Assembly: GCA_033980235.1 (NCBI GenBank)
Contig: CM067067.1
Coordinates: 20,093,239-20,157,238, forward strand
Source of the DNA: Diadema setosum
Lineage: Eukaryota; Echinodermata; Echinoidea; Diadematoida; Diadematidae
Direction: 5' to 3'
Length of the DNA stretch: 64,000 bases
Position 1 is the first letter of the stretch, and every line of letters starts with the position of its first letter. Under the pieces are notes generated by a model that did not search any database, had not been told where the DNA came from, and saw only the letters and a program-made list of their open reading frames with translations. The position numbers were made by a program, and so were the translations under genes. This document shows, piece by piece, positions 1 to 11,390 of the stretch.

Positions 1-219
1 TAACAATTGTGATTTTAATAATGATAGATAATAATTTTGATAATAATGATAGTAGTAGTGATAATGATAACATATGAATAGCAATGATAACAGTCATGAT
101 GATGTTAAGTCTAAAAATTTGGAAGTTTATTGCTTTTGTTTAAATCCTACATTTCAGTGGCCCCAAAGGCCAGTCAGTTTGATAAATAGCAGAACATCTG
201 CTTTCACATGTTTTGATAG
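1..219. other. Intron/flank with ATGAT-rich low complexity
   Basis: Low-complexity ATAATGAT/GTAGTAGTG sequence to about 110, then unremarkable AT-rich DNA up to the acceptor at 218-219. No upstream M13 exon was found here. Confidence 0.5.
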
Positions 220-396
220 ACGGATGATCTAATCCAGTACATCCGAAACGCATTCCTCGAAAACATCCCTGATGTCATGTGGATGGACAACGAAACCAAA
301 GCGGCAGCGGCTGAGAAGGCGAAGGCCATCAAGCCAAAGATTGGGTTCCCGGTGTGGATCGAGGACCGTGAGCAGCTGGACGACTACTATGCCACG
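220..396 (+). CDS. M13 peptidase exon: helical region before the active site
   Basis: The acceptor is gatag|ACG and the donor ACG|gtaaga; 177 nt, phase 0 to 0. It encodes 59 residues including [20 protein letters not shown] and [18 protein letters not shown], typical of the M13 segment just upstream of the NAYYS strand. The upstream exon is outside the window or hidden in 1-219, where no homologous frame is visible. Confidence 0.93.
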
Positions 397-3300
397 GTAA
401 GAAGAAAAGAGAACGTCACAGCGTTGAAATTAAAAAAAAACACAGTGGAAGTAAATATCTCATCTTGTTAACATGACGTGGCCACGCCCCCTTCCCACTG
501 TATTTAGATGGATGGAGGTGGGGGGAATGGGTAGATAGATGGAAGTTTTAAATTTCACTATTGGTAGATTACCAAGTTTAAATGTCTTGCAGCTTTTTGG
601 GTTTGGTTCTTGTTTTTTGTTTTTTATCATTTATAAATTGCGTGATCATATGTTTATATTTAGACTCGCTAAATATTTGGCGTATACAGTATATCTGTGT
701 ATGACAGAATTTTGATCAGATATAAAGTGTGACATTACGTGCTAAGGCTTGTATTATCTGCAGACAACATATGCACAGCAATTACTGATGCAAGAGTATA
801 GGTTATTCTTTAACTCATTTTATGTTCCCTCGGCTGAATATTCCTCAAATATCATTATACCTCCAGGCAAACATATCGTCTTCCAATCGCTTCGAGAACG
901 CCCTGAATCTGAAGGATTACAATCTGCAGTGGATGAGAAAGCATCTCGGCAAGCCAGTCGACCGAACAGAGTAAGCATTCATGGTAGTCCTTTATATTCC
1001 TCATTATGATGAATCCTCCATTCTGAGTGGATGAAATTAAGGCCATTGCACACTATACGACTTTTGGTCGCACGACTGTCTGACTTTGGATCCGAAATAA
1101 ATCACAGTAGCCTCAGAATAAACATGTTTGTTTTATTTCAGATCCAAAATCTGTCAGTTGTGCGACCAAAAGTCGTATAGTGTGCGATGACCTTCAGGGG
1201 TATAAATTCTATGATTGCCTTCAGAACCATTGTGTCCAAACTACTGTATATGCCATATATTTCGCGAGTCTAAATTTTTTTGCGAATCGGGAATTCCAGA
1301 TGATTTCGCGAGTGGTTAAATTTGCGATCGTGGAAGCCTGTACTGAACGGAGAAGTGTACATGTGTATGTCACATTCACCTCTGGATCAGAGTCGGTATT
1401 TTCGCGTGTCTTTAATTTTGCGAAAAGCACCTGACTCGTGAAATTCACGAAAATAAAAACCTTGCGAAATATTCGGCGTATACATTATCCCATAGGACTA
1501 AAAAATGCCCTGTAATACTAAGGTGCCCTCTTTTGGTTTGTAGTGATACATACGTACACACACACTGCCAACGCTTGGCTTACATACATGTATGTCAAGA
1601 GGTGACCCTTGTCTAATGCGATCGCAATGCAGATGTCAATGGCAGCACAGACAGGTGAATTGGATAGCGCAGTTTTGCGGGGATGTGTAATCCTAATCGA
1701 CCAAGTAAGATTTCATTTCATTTCATATAGTAAGTAAACCAACAGATATAGAGTGTTTCAAACGGGGCATTGTTGATATTGTTATCCCTGAGACATAGCA
1801 TGGAATTGAGCTGACCAACAATGCGACAAAAAAGCAGTCGACATCTGTATACCATGGTGAAGTTGGGGAAGTTATGTTAGGATGTAATGTCTTTTAACCT
1901 GTCGTCTGCGAGATTCTGAAACCGCCCTAGCCTTTGCACAGGATTTAGCTAGTTTTTGTATGTAGTAGGTTAATCTGGCATGCAATTTAATTCAATTTCT
2001 CGAAGCTACCTACCTATTTCTGTTGGCGGCATAAACCCAAACAGTCACTTTGTTTCACATGGTTGTCTTGAAGAGCAGCTCCAATTCTACTGAAATACAA
2101 ACTTTTTTCCAGCTGAGCATTGTCAGTAACTGTTGTCTTCACAGATGTTCTAGCTGTGTGACGTTGTTTAGAACTATTTTCCGTGGCGATGAATGGCTTT
2201 GACATCACACTTTGATACTATACTTGGTAGACTGTGGTAGGAATGGAAAGAGCTGAGACTATCACATTTATACTCATCCACTATATACAATGTATTTCCC
2301 AACTGTAAGGCAATGTTAAAACATCAACAAAAGTATACAAAGGAATATTTGTTGTATTTATGTTGTCGTTATTTTCAAATCCAGATGGCACATGACCCCA
2401 GCAGAGGTCAATGCGTACTACTCAGCAACATTCAATGAAATAGTCTTCCCATCAGGCATCCTCCAGTCACCCTTTTATGATGTCACGTACCCTATGTAAG
2501 TTCACGGATGCAAGCTTTTGCAGAATTGTTGTGCAAGCATGCATGTTTAGCATAACATATTTTGGTGACTGATACAGGAGTTGAAACAATGCATTGCAAT
2601 GAACTGTACTGTATTCTATATTTGAAGGGTTTGAATGTTTCAGTTGTTTTTTTCTTCAATACTGGATGGCATTTGCACCATCTACTTGTATTGTTTGTTT
2701 TTTGCACAAATCAATATAATTATTAATGGAAAATACTGAAGGGTTTGAGACAGGTTGTGATCTAATTAACAGTTATGAAATGAGCTCTAAGGGCAATGCA
2801 AATTGTGCGTAATTAATCATCTTTTGCTCAAATGTAGTCTTTTGTTCCAACTCATATTTGTATTTGAAAAAGCTGTATTGAAATAATTCAACACGACATC
2901 AAACCCTGGTTTTAATTAGATAAAGATTATATCATCTAAGTGATGCTTTTGTACCTTCTTTGATTTAGAATGACAGCGGAAATTATTTGTACTGCACTAA
3001 GCTGCTTTTCTCAGACAATGACATAAATACATCCATCATAGCTTACCCAGGATATTGTAACAGTTCTTATGTGATACGGAAAGTCTGCAAAATGTTCTTT
3101 CAATGATCAGTAAATGTTTTCTGAAAGTTTGTCTGCTCAGAAACCATATCATATCTTTGTGAATGAAACCAGAAAACAGACAGAATTTTGGCCTCATCCA
3201 TACCTGTGTTCCTCAGCAATTCTCCACCCCTTCCTCCCCCCCCCCCTCCCCCCCCCTTCTCTGTCAGGTCAATGAATTTTGGGGCCATCGGCATGGTGAT

Positions 3301-4962
3301 GGGTCATGAGATGACCCATGGATTCGACAACCACGGCCGAAAGTTTGACCTCGAGGGTAACCTCAGGGACTGGTGGGGGAATGTGTCTGCCGAGGCCTAC
3401 GAGAATGAGACAGTGTGTATGGTGGACCAGTACTCAGCCTACAAGGTCGGAAGCCATCATGTAAGTACCAGTAGTGTCAAAAGTGTAGACACTTCTTATC
3501 GCTTTGATTCTGCCAGTCACCTATAACTAAAAACTCAAACTGCAGTCCCACTGTTAATCTGAAAATACATGTTTTGTTTTGTGGTTGTTGTTTTTTTTTG
3601 CCGAAGTGACTGCATTTTAGTCATGATAAAAAGGGCAAGATTAGAATGTGATTGCTGCATATACGCTCTGCCCATGCCTGCTGCACGATAACTATGCATT
3701 ACCTAAAGTGCACAGGTGGGCACCGAAAGCATGACCTAGTTTGAACTCTACATATTGTGCATGGGTGGGTGCGTAAGATCACCTCATTCATTTCCATGTA
3801 GTATACAGACAGCATACAGACTCAACTGCTGCAATTTGGAGGGAGGACAAATCTGGCAAATACTTTCAGACCACAAAATACTTCTTGTCAACTCGGAAAA
3901 AAAAGGAGCAGGCATGGGACAGATTCACCGTCAAGTTGTCTCTGGCTAAAATGACTAATACGGAATAACAAGAATGCAGCACTTTGGAAAAGAAAAGACT
4001 CAGTAGAGTGGAGCATAATTCCATCAACAGATCATGATGGACAAGAATGCACTACCCAATTACTTGTACAAGATAACAGTGTGATGGACAGATCAAGCCA
4101 TCTTAAGGATAGAAAAAATACCTTTAAGAATGTAGGAGTAGAGTGGTTTGCTTGGAATGTTTCCCCAAAGACTTGCAGGATGAAAAGTATCACGCATGCA
4201 AACATATTGCTCTGAGGTTTCATGTAAAATTATGAAAACCCTTACCTGTGTATTCGCCAACAAACTTGAAATGTTAACCCATTGAGGACAAGTCCCATGT
4301 ATACTCGGATATGTGTCTATGGGAAATGCATGTTATAGTAAATCAGTCTGTCCTCAACGGAATAATCCATCTTCTTATGCCTCCTCTCGGAAAAGCTTAA
4401 CGGGGAGTACACCCTGGCCGAGAACATCGCCGACAACGGCGGGCTGAAGATTGCCTACCAGGCCTACCAGGTGTGGCGACAGTCCCACAACGAGACTCGC
4501 CAACTGCCGTCCCTCGGACTGACCGAGGATCAGCTGTTTTTCCTTGGCTTCAGCCAGGTCTGGTGTTCGTTCATCACCCCTCAGCGTGCAGAATTGTCCG
4601 TCTACGTAGACTCACACTCGGCAGAAAAATACAGGTGATACAGCTACTTATCAATAATGTGTCACTTCTGGTTTAATATGTGGTTTGCTACTCCTCTCCC
4701 CTGCTCTCCTATTTGTGTAGTTGTACGCAGAGAGTGGTCATATTATTCAAATTCATAGTTAATTGTTGATATTCTTTCTTCTAGCAGTGACTAAACCTGA
4801 GCAAGGAAATTTGTTTGACAGAAACTCATACAGCCATTTCCATTTCTTTTTCATATCTGCAGAGTAAATGGTGCAGTCTCAAACATGCCTGAATTTGCAG
4901 AAGCCTACAACTGTTCAGCTGGAACATCGATGAATGCAGACAAGAAGTGTACAGTGTGGTGA
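220..4962 (+). CDS. M13 zinc metallopeptidase (neprilysin/ECE-like), 3' six exons, partial
   Basis: Joined exons 220-396, 867-970, 2385-2495, 3268-3460, 4396-4634 and 4863-4962 give 924 nt, 307 codons plus TGA, with every junction in phase and GT-AG. The protein carries NAYYS (substrate-binding strand), HEMTH (HExxH, two zinc His and the catalytic Glu), ENIAD (third zinc ligand Glu and its Asp partner), [12 protein letters not shown], a conserved His and Arg in DSHSAEKYR, and the terminal CTVW. Members are type II membrane ectoenzymes of about 700-770 residues that cleave small bioactive peptides outside the cell. Only the C-terminal catalytic part is here; the cytoplasmic tail, membrane anchor and N-terminal lobe lie upstream of the window. 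[10 protein letters not shown] and [13 protein letters not shown] resemble endothelin-converting enzymes slightly more than neprilysin, but the subfamily is not settled. All catalytic residues are intact, so it is probably functional. Confidence 0.95.
655..692 (-). mobile_element. One end of the TACTGTAT inverted-repeat element
   Basis: On the - strand this reads ATACTGTATACGCCAAATAT then TTAGCGAGTCTAAAT. These are the ends of the elements at 1242-1487 and 6344-6556, so this is a solitary terminal fragment in the M13 intron. Confidence 0.55.
867..970 (+). CDS. M13 peptidase exon: [11 protein letters not shown] segment
   Basis: Acceptor cctccag|GCA and donor ACAGA|gtaagc; 104 nt, entering in phase 0 and leaving in phase 2. 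It encodes [19 protein letters not shown] and then [15 protein letters not shown], followed by a split Glu codon. This fits the family segment FENxxxxxxF...RK...DR that precedes the W(x)MTP strand. Another frame stays open through most of it, but only this frame gives M13 homology. Confidence 0.9.
1037..1194. mobile_element. Palindromic MITE (CACACTATACGACTTTTGGTCG family)
   Basis: The left arm about 1041-1100 (GCACACTATACGACTTTTGG, then TCGCACGACTGTC) is repeated in inverse orientation at about 1135-1190, with a roughly 35-base loop. The left end reads TTAAGGCC; the right end is GACCTTCAGG, so a TTAA is present only on the left. Almost the whole unit can fold on itself. It is a non-autonomous element with no coding capacity, in an M13 intron. 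Confidence 0.75.
1242..1487 (+). mobile_element. Dispersed inverted-terminal-repeat element, TACTGTATATGCC ends
   Basis: Starts TACTGTATATGCCATATATT followed by TCGCGAG and ends with GCGAAATATTCGGCGTATAC. The inner sequence has many TTCGCGA/TTTGCGA words. It is a homologue of 6344-6556 (same order: GCGAGTCTAA, GTGGTTAAATT, ACTGAACGGAGAA/ACTGAACAGAGAA). No coding capacity. Confidence 0.65.
1495..2384. other. M13 intron, mostly unassigned
   Basis: Nothing recognisable apart from a repeat segment at 2163-2222 shared with 34105-34162 and, inverted, with 30028-30080. Confidence 0.4.
2163..2222 (+). repeat. Dispersed repeat segment (GGCGATGAATGGCTTTGACA)
   Basis: Reads GTTGTTTAGAACTATTTTCC and then GTGGCGATGAATG...CACACTTTGATACTATAC. 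It is clearly related to 34105-34162 (+) and to the reverse complement of 30028-30080. The element boundaries are not resolved. Confidence 0.55.
2385..2495 (+). CDS. M13 peptidase exon: NAYYS substrate-binding strand
   Basis: Acceptor aatccag|A and donor CCTAT|gtaagt; 111 nt, phase 2 to 2. The translation [14 protein letters not shown] then [20 protein letters not shown] matches the M13 substrate-binding block (N-A-F/Y-Y-S in the family). It is too short to stand out as a free-standing open frame and is recognised by protein similarity and fitting splice phases. Confidence 0.93.
3268..3460 (+). CDS. M13 peptidase exon: HExxH active site
   Basis: Acceptor tctgtcag|G and donor CATCAT|gtaagt; 193 nt, phase 2 to 0. 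It contains [18 protein letters not shown] with the zinc and catalytic residues of HEMTH, then [14 protein letters not shown] and [23 protein letters not shown] carries two potential N-glycosylation sites (NVS, NET). The upstream polypyrimidine tract is almost pure C (3236-3246 and 3248-3256), unusually homopolymeric for a splice acceptor. Confidence 0.96.
3461..4395. other. M13 intron without recognised content
   Basis: A 935-base intron between the HEMTH and ENIAD exons. No repeat pair or coding frame with support was seen. Confidence 0.5.
4396..4634 (+). CDS. M13 peptidase exon: ENxxD zinc-ligand exon
   Basis: Acceptor cggaaaag|CTT and donor TACAG|gtgata; 239 nt, phase 0 to 2. It encodes [20 protein letters not shown], in which Glu of ENIAD is the third zinc ligand, and then [20 protein letters not shown] with the conserved Cys. 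The start is fixed by the phase-0 junction after VGSHH and by the reading frame of the exon; it could be misplaced by one base. Confidence 0.95.
4863..4962 (+). CDS. M13 peptidase terminal exon
   Basis: Acceptor tctgcag|A; 100 nt ending in TGA at 4960-4962. It encodes [18 protein letters not shown] and [15 protein letters not shown]. The NSxEFxExFxC...MNPxxKCxVW pattern is the invariant C-terminus of M13 enzymes. The 3' UTR follows, but its end is not fixed; AATAAA words occur downstream (for example 7849-7854) without anything to single one out. Confidence 0.95.
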
Positions 4963-6343
4963 TCAGTGACTTTTTCCCCCTTCTCACCCCCCACCCCACC
5001 CCAGCCCTTCCCATCGAGCACACTTCTAAGGGACACCAAAACTCTTGTGTCAAGTTATCTTCAGTATAAACATCATGGAAATTTAAATGAGTCAGTGAAA
5101 ATTTGAACTGAATTGGGTATGGGATGTGGAAGTCACAATTTCTTGTGTCGCCTGTCCCATTGTGAGTGGAAACGGGACTAACGAATCAAAACGGATGCCT
5201 ATCCTTGATTCAGTCCATACATGAGAGAGTGCATTCCACATTGTTATGAGCGGATGTGACACAATCTGGCAATCACCTCATCTTGTAGTTGAAATAATCT
5301 CTTTCTGTGGGATCGTAATATGGCATGCAGATATTCATTCTCTGTGATGCATCACAAGGTTGGACCTTGAATAGAAAGAAACAAAAATGAATCAGAAGAA
5401 GCTAAAAGATTAAATGAAGTTTTGTGTAAAATGCAAACAGGCAAGTCTGCAAGTTGTGACCAGTTTGGTTAACCCCTCTCTACATCTAGTGACTGGTCTG
5501 TTTCTACCTTGTGTTTGTTTCTGCCTTTTTTTACCCTCAAAAAAACTGTGACTTTCATATTTATTTGCCTGATTTTGATTTCATTCAAATTTCCACTGAT
5601 TCATGGAAACTTTCAAAAGATTACCTTGAAATAACTCAAACCGTGAGTTGTCATTTCTTTCAATCATTGGTGTGCTTTGAGTGACAGAAAACCCTGTATC
5701 ATTGTATACACTCTCAAAAGTCACTGGCACTGAAAGTGTTAAGAGAGAAACATCACCTTGACCTTATCTCAGAGAATTCTGGGAAATATGATACAACGCT
5801 GGGATGTATATTTTGGTACCCGCACCTCGTCAGGGGCCCTAATATCGTCACCCTGCGTAAAATTTGCTGCAAGTGCACTGAACAAAATGTGCAACCGAGA
5901 CTGTGTTCAGTACGCTTAAAACTTTGGAAGGTTACCACAACCAAGCAAACTGAGGTGAAAACCAAACAGTTTTTCTTGAAAATCTTAAATTTATGTAAGG
6001 AATACGTGTTATCAGTATCATCACGGTCACCCGCACACATCTTTTACATGCTTTGTCTATGGGAGCGCGGGATGATGAGGTGCGGGCCCCTTCCTTAGTG
6101 CACAACCATTCTGCATCGTTCACGTTTGACGACGAAAGCTGCAAATTTCTGGTATCGATCATTGAACTTGCAGTTCCATTTGAATCTTCAGCATTTTTCC
6201 TTTATGTGAGTGGGATTTCATAGAATTTCAGTGGCACAGTGTTATTTAGACATGCATAAACATTAACTATGACGAGGGGCGGGTCACTCAAGTATATATT
6301 ATTGGTTCCACAATGACTGCGCCACCATGCTGCTGAGATGAGG
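4963..6343. other. 3' flank of the M13 gene
   Basis: Probably 3' UTR then intergenic DNA. The only structure seen is an imperfect inverted repeat, CCCGCACCTCGTCA near 5820 against CCCGCACCTCATCA (- strand) near 6073-6088, which may mark a degraded element of about 270 bp. Confidence 0.4.
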
Positions 6344-6556
6344 TACTGTATTTGCCATATATTTAGCGAGTCTAATTTTTGTGAAACAGAACTTTCCGAC
6401 AATTTGCAAGTGGTTAAATTCGCAATGTGGAGCACAATACTGAACAGAGAAATGTATGCGTGCACGTTACATTCATGTCGGGAAAAGAGTTAATATTTTT
6501 ATGTGTTTTTGAATTTGCAGATAGCACCCGACCTCCAAAATATTCGCATATACAGT
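6344..6556 (+). mobile_element. Second copy of the TACTGTAT inverted-repeat element
   Basis: Begins TACTGTATTTGCCATATATT, then TAGCGAGTCTAA, and ends with ATATTCGCATATACAGTA, so the ends are inverted repeats (TACTGTAT-TG). The inner sequence parallels 1242-1487 with scattered substitutions and a shorter centre. Non-coding. Confidence 0.65.
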
Positions 6557-6950
6557 ACATGTATACAGTTCAGAGAGTAAAGGAGCTGGGATTATTCTTG
6601 CCTGTATTACGGTCTTATTGTCTAGGACATTCATCTTGCTATATCCACCTGAAACGGTAGTGTTTGATGCAAGAACGGTTGTGGTTATTCTTGTCAAGAA
6701 AGACGGACATTTTTTATATGTGAATCATGTGGACTCATTATGAAATATTTAAGATAGTACTCACAATTGACCCCCCCCCCAAAAAAAAAAATAAATAATA
6801 ATGATAATTAAAAAAATACTTTTGGTTGTGTGTGGTTTGCTGTTTTCAGTATTTTTTTTTCTCACGGACAATGAAAAAAAAGTGATACATAACATCAACA
6901 AAAGAGAGAGAGAGAAAGAAAGAACTACCCAAAGGAGAGGGAGGAAAAAG

Positions 6951-7070
6951 AATTATGCTATTATTTATGCCATTGGGACAAACATTCTTTATTTTATCAC
7001 CTTTGTTTGTAACCAACAGTTTTTAAGAATTATGCTATTATTTATGCCATTGGTACAAACATTCTTTTTT
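6951..7070 (+). repeat. Local direct duplication, about 42 bp units
   Basis: AATTATGCTATTATTTATGC followed by CATTGGGACAAACATTCTTT occurs at about 6951-6991 and again at about 7027-7067 (GGTACA instead of GGGACA). The second copy ends in a T run. It looks like a small tandem duplication. Confidence 0.8.
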
Positions 7071-7089
7071 TTTTTTTTTTAATCAGATT

Positions 7090-8198
7090 TTTTTTTTCTG
7101 AAATAAGCTTCCCAGCCTCCAGCTAGCTAGGAGTATATACTATGCTAAAGTTTTCAATATTCCTTTTGACAATCTTCAGACAGAAATGTCATGGCCATAC
7201 GTATATTTATATTTTTCTTTGAAGAATTCATGGGTAGTTGTTATTACGATGCATCCACTGATAGTATTTAGCAGTGGAAATTGATTTTTGTTGAAACTGG
7301 AGTGAAGTACATGGATGTTGTACAGATTGAGTTTATAGAGAAGTGTCTCCTAAAATGTATTCAATGTGTGTACCTTTACAAAGAAAAAACACAAAAACAA
7401 AGGGCATAGAGTATTACTTTAATCTTATCAATCATGTAAAAAAAAACACACAAAAAAAAAAAAACACATAGCAATCCAAGGGTTTCTTGTATGTCATACA
7501 CACTGTGCTGTGGCATTACAACTTTCCGTGTTATTGTTGTAACTACCTGGTGCATATGGTAAACTCACGACTTAACCAACTCAACCAAAACCAAACTTGC
7601 CATCATTTTGTGTAATTCCATTTCAGGTGAACATCACCAAGATGTCTTCCATCATCTGTAGATTTTGTTTGTACTGCTTAAAGAGATTTAGAGAAGAAAT
7701 TTTAGTTTGAAGATTGATATAGAAAATATATGCAGCTTGCATGTACTCGTGTCATTTAACACATACACACACAAAATGCGATTATAACTCGATCGATCTT
7801 CCAATAATTATAATGTGTAGGATGACAAATGGACGTTTTTATATAACGAATAAATCAGTCCTAGTTTAATCATGTCATTAGTTATATTGTCATTGAGGCG
7901 ACAAGACCTCATATCCACAAAATGTCAAATGTTCAGGAGAGCAAAAAAACATGCCAACCAAAGCACTGTATGAAATGGGATGGCCTTTCCTTTGATATGC
8001 CATGGTGGCTTTATTTTGGAAATAAGACAGCTAGGATTTGGACAGGACATCACTTAACTGATTGTCTGACCATTTTAATCCAAAAAAGTCATTTTCACCC
8101 AATATTTCAGGCACGAGGACTTGTCGTCCAGTGACATTATGTTCATTTAAAATGTCTAGCCATGAGAGATGGAATGGAATAAATCACTTCATGTGTAT
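7090..8198. other. Intergenic, nothing recognised
   Basis: AT-rich DNA with an A-rich low-complexity stretch at 7438-7470. No supported gene or repeat. Confidence 0.4.
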
Positions 8199-8206
8199 GC
8201 TTATTG

Positions 8207-8370
8207 CAGGGCTCGACATTAACGGTGGCCCGGTGTCCCAGGGCCACCAAAAATGCACGTCGGGCCACCAAAATTTCAGAAATTAAGATCTTGGTGACCC
8301 AATCAGGCCACCAAAAAATGTCGGATGTTTGCCTTTGGGCCACCAAAAATAAAAGTTAGTGTGGAGCCCT
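8207..8370. mobile_element. hAT-like MITE with internal GGCCACCAAAA motifs
   Basis: Ends are CAGGGCTCGACATTAAC and, on the other strand, AGGGCTCCACACTAAC. They are flanked by a perfect 8-base direct repeat GCTTATTG at 8199-8206 and 8371-8378 (7 bases if the terminal G belongs to the element). Inside, GGGCCACCAAAA or GGCCACCAAAA occurs four times in direct orientation. CAGGG-type ends with a 7-8 bp target duplication are typical of hAT elements. No coding capacity; the intact duplication suggests a fairly recent insertion. Confidence 0.8.
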
Positions 8371-8379
8371 GCTTATTGA

Positions 8380-11300
8380 ATCAAAAGCACTTAACACAGC
8401 ACATTAACATAGTACTGTACTTGTACCAAAGTGCTTTGATTAAGAATCTGTATCACATCTTCCAGATAAAATATATAAGACAGTTACTGAGTGCACCCGA
8501 GTGACAAAAATCTGATTTTGCCATCTGGTTTACTCAGAAATATATTATGAATATTTTGCCACAGAAAAAAAAAATGGATAATTTTGTAGGTAAATGCACT
8601 TTTTTTCCACCTGCACTTTACACCGCACTGTGATAAAGAAAATTATTCACTGTACAGTTAAGCCCATGTGTTATCTGTGTATGTGATATCAAATATGAAG
8701 ATTTCAAAATTTGAAAATGTTGGTTGTCATTAATTACATAGGCTCACATGCTGCTCATGATTTGACTTAATTTTACATTGATTTGGCATTAATGAAGCTG
8801 ATAGCATTGTTGGGGTAGAGTACCGGTGATATCTTTTTTTGGATGTGTTTATGTATGTGTCTTCCATTTCTACATTCCCAAGTTCATTTTTTATTTTTGC
8901 CTGCAGCTTGTTACGAGATATCTATTGTATAAATTACAGTACTACTCATGAATATTCATGTTTAAGAACCACAATGGCTGTTCTACAGTGCCTTGTTTTG
9001 TCACAAGTTCCTTTCAAGAAAAATGGCATATACATACCCCTATGGTGAACTTTACAAGTATGTGTAGTGACATGCAGCAAAGGTGTCTTGTACAGCAGGC
9101 ATCTGGGCAACCCCGATTGTTACGAGACGAGATACTGAAAAAAACAAAAACAAAAAAGGTAAACTTGATCATATCTGCTGGTCCTTCGAATATGGACTGC
9201 TGACATTTGTGTACTCTTGATAGAAGAAGTGTTTTAATTCCAGAGTGAATGACAGAGATGGAGTTTGATGAGATGTCGCAGACGAGAAGATGACGTCACT
9301 GATGACGGTGATGTAGCAAAGTCCGAATGGATGCGCTCCCATCTTGGGCAGTGGAGATGGCACAGAGTGTGCACGCATAGCTTCAAAATGTGCACGGAGC
9401 TGCAAAAATGAATGATATCATTATGACATCATCATGTGGCAGCCCTCTGTACGAATCAAAATACAGTGTGTCATTTCCATAGCGTTATCATTTCCTCAAG
9501 GCGAGGTAATAAAAAATTGATTTGACAGACAGAATGTAATGTTGGACATCATGTTTCATGAATGAGAAAGATTATGATAAATTAATCCCAATCATTCACA
9601 GCACAATGAAAATTGTTTTAATCTTTTATTCATTTCATATGGTTGTCTGTGGAGAGTACATGTATATATGTGCTTCAAATCATGAAACTGATCGATTTGA
9701 ATTACACCACTAAATTTACAAAGTATAGTACTAGTATACATTTCATTCCAAAAATTATATGGTTTTTATATATGTGTTAAAGCATGGAGCTCAAGGGTGT
9801 AGAGATTTGAAGTGACACTTCTGTGGTACCGTATGTGCCATTCTTTCTGCAGAATGCAAAATTCCAACCTTGTGCTTTCAGTGGTTGGTGCCTGGGTGTC
9901 CTATGATATAATTTGTCTGCGTATTATTTTGATATCAAGTCTCATTGGGTGTTTACTGCTGGAAGGATTCCGCTGGCCATTGGTGTGCTTAGCTTTTCTA
10001 TGCGTCCTTCCTAGACAAAATGAGTTTGATATGAAGAAAAAGAATCCGTTATTGTTGAGATTAGGAAGAATAAGAAAATTTACTGGACTTCAGGAAGAGG
10101 GCTGGTCTAATAATTGTATTTTTAAATCGCTGGTATAATTATGCTGTGTTTGTGAGTTGTCTTTTGAGCAATTCACTCATCTCGTACTCATCCAATCTAG
10201 TCTTCCAGACTTTGAGTAAAAATAATGACAAGTTTAAAAGCCCATTTGATTGGCTGGTGTACTGCATATCAATCACGTTCTGGAATTGATCACAAACCTT
10301 CGACAGATTTTTTTTTTTTTCACGATTTCTTTGTTGCAGTGTCTCAGCTGTGTTCGTGGCTGAAAATGTGTACAACAAACATGATTGTGCTTTTAAAGTC
10401 GTGGCAAGCTCTCTTAATGCATTGTGGAGCGCCAACAGTAATGTTTGTGTTCGTAGAAACGTGCAGCCATATCGTGTACATGTTTTACCCTTTGCAAGAA
10501 TGAAAATGGGAAACCTCAAGGTGAGAAATATGCACGTAAGAATGTCCCACTTGGTGTTTGTTTTTAATACTTGTTTGACCAATCATGGCGGTGTTTTCTT
10601 TGCAGTGTTTATAGTGTATTATGTATGTATGTTGTTTTGTGCAACGTATGAAATAAGAAAATGTTTTTGACTACAGTATCCTGGTACAAGACTGTGTACA
10701 TAGAAATGACCAATTTTGAAATGGCTGTTTGTCATTCACGTTGTACATGAAAAAAAAAAATGTTTTGTCTAAGTCTCTTGACTATTATTTCATTTGGACC
10801 AAATTAATTGGAAACATCTGATTTTTTTTTTGTGGAGTTAGGAGGGTGAATATAATTATTATCTATAATATATATTTGCGTATGTTTGTGTGTCTGTGTG
10901 TGTTTCTTTGAGTCTGTGCATATCTGTACAATGCAGCATTGGTGTATATGCAAAGTGTGTTGCGGTACCATCCCGTCACTGTATGTCATGGACAGAGTTA
11001 CTATGGACAAAATAAACTACCTATACGTTTTTGTTGTTTTTTTTTTCAAGTTTCTGTAGCATCATTGTCTTTCTTTGTTCTTATGAAAGTGATGTTGGGA
11101 GTGAATTTCAATGTCCCATCATAGACTGATAAAAGATACATCGGAATCAGACTCGGAAACGGAATGTCTCAGATGATGAGGTTCTTCTGTGTAATACAGT
11201 ATAATAGATGGCATGTTTTATCATTGTGTGTTCCAGTTTGGCACGTCCACGTTTAATAAGTGATATATATAATATATATATGATTATTACAGATGGAATA

Positions 11301-11390
11301 AATAGTACGAAGAAATAATGACGATATTGCAGATAACGATGATAATGCATATCTGCGAACCCAAGTAGCCCGGTAGAACACTTATCTTGT
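8380..11390. other. Intergenic, nothing firmly recognised
   Basis: Several short open frames exist on both strands, the longest about 147 codons near 10139-10582, but none has recognisable domains, good codon character or splice context. Low-complexity T and A runs are frequent. A TGACGTCA word at about 9291 is the only clear motif. Confidence 0.4.

Noticed and set aside
3100..3294. Gly-rich open frame antisense to the HEMTH exon
   Set aside because: It is created by the C/G homopolymers of the acceptor tract and lies opposite a well-supported exon.
10139..10582. 147-codon open frame on the - strand
   Set aside because: No recognisable domain or signal, overlaps other chance frames on the + strand, and lies in unremarkable AT-rich intergenic DNA.
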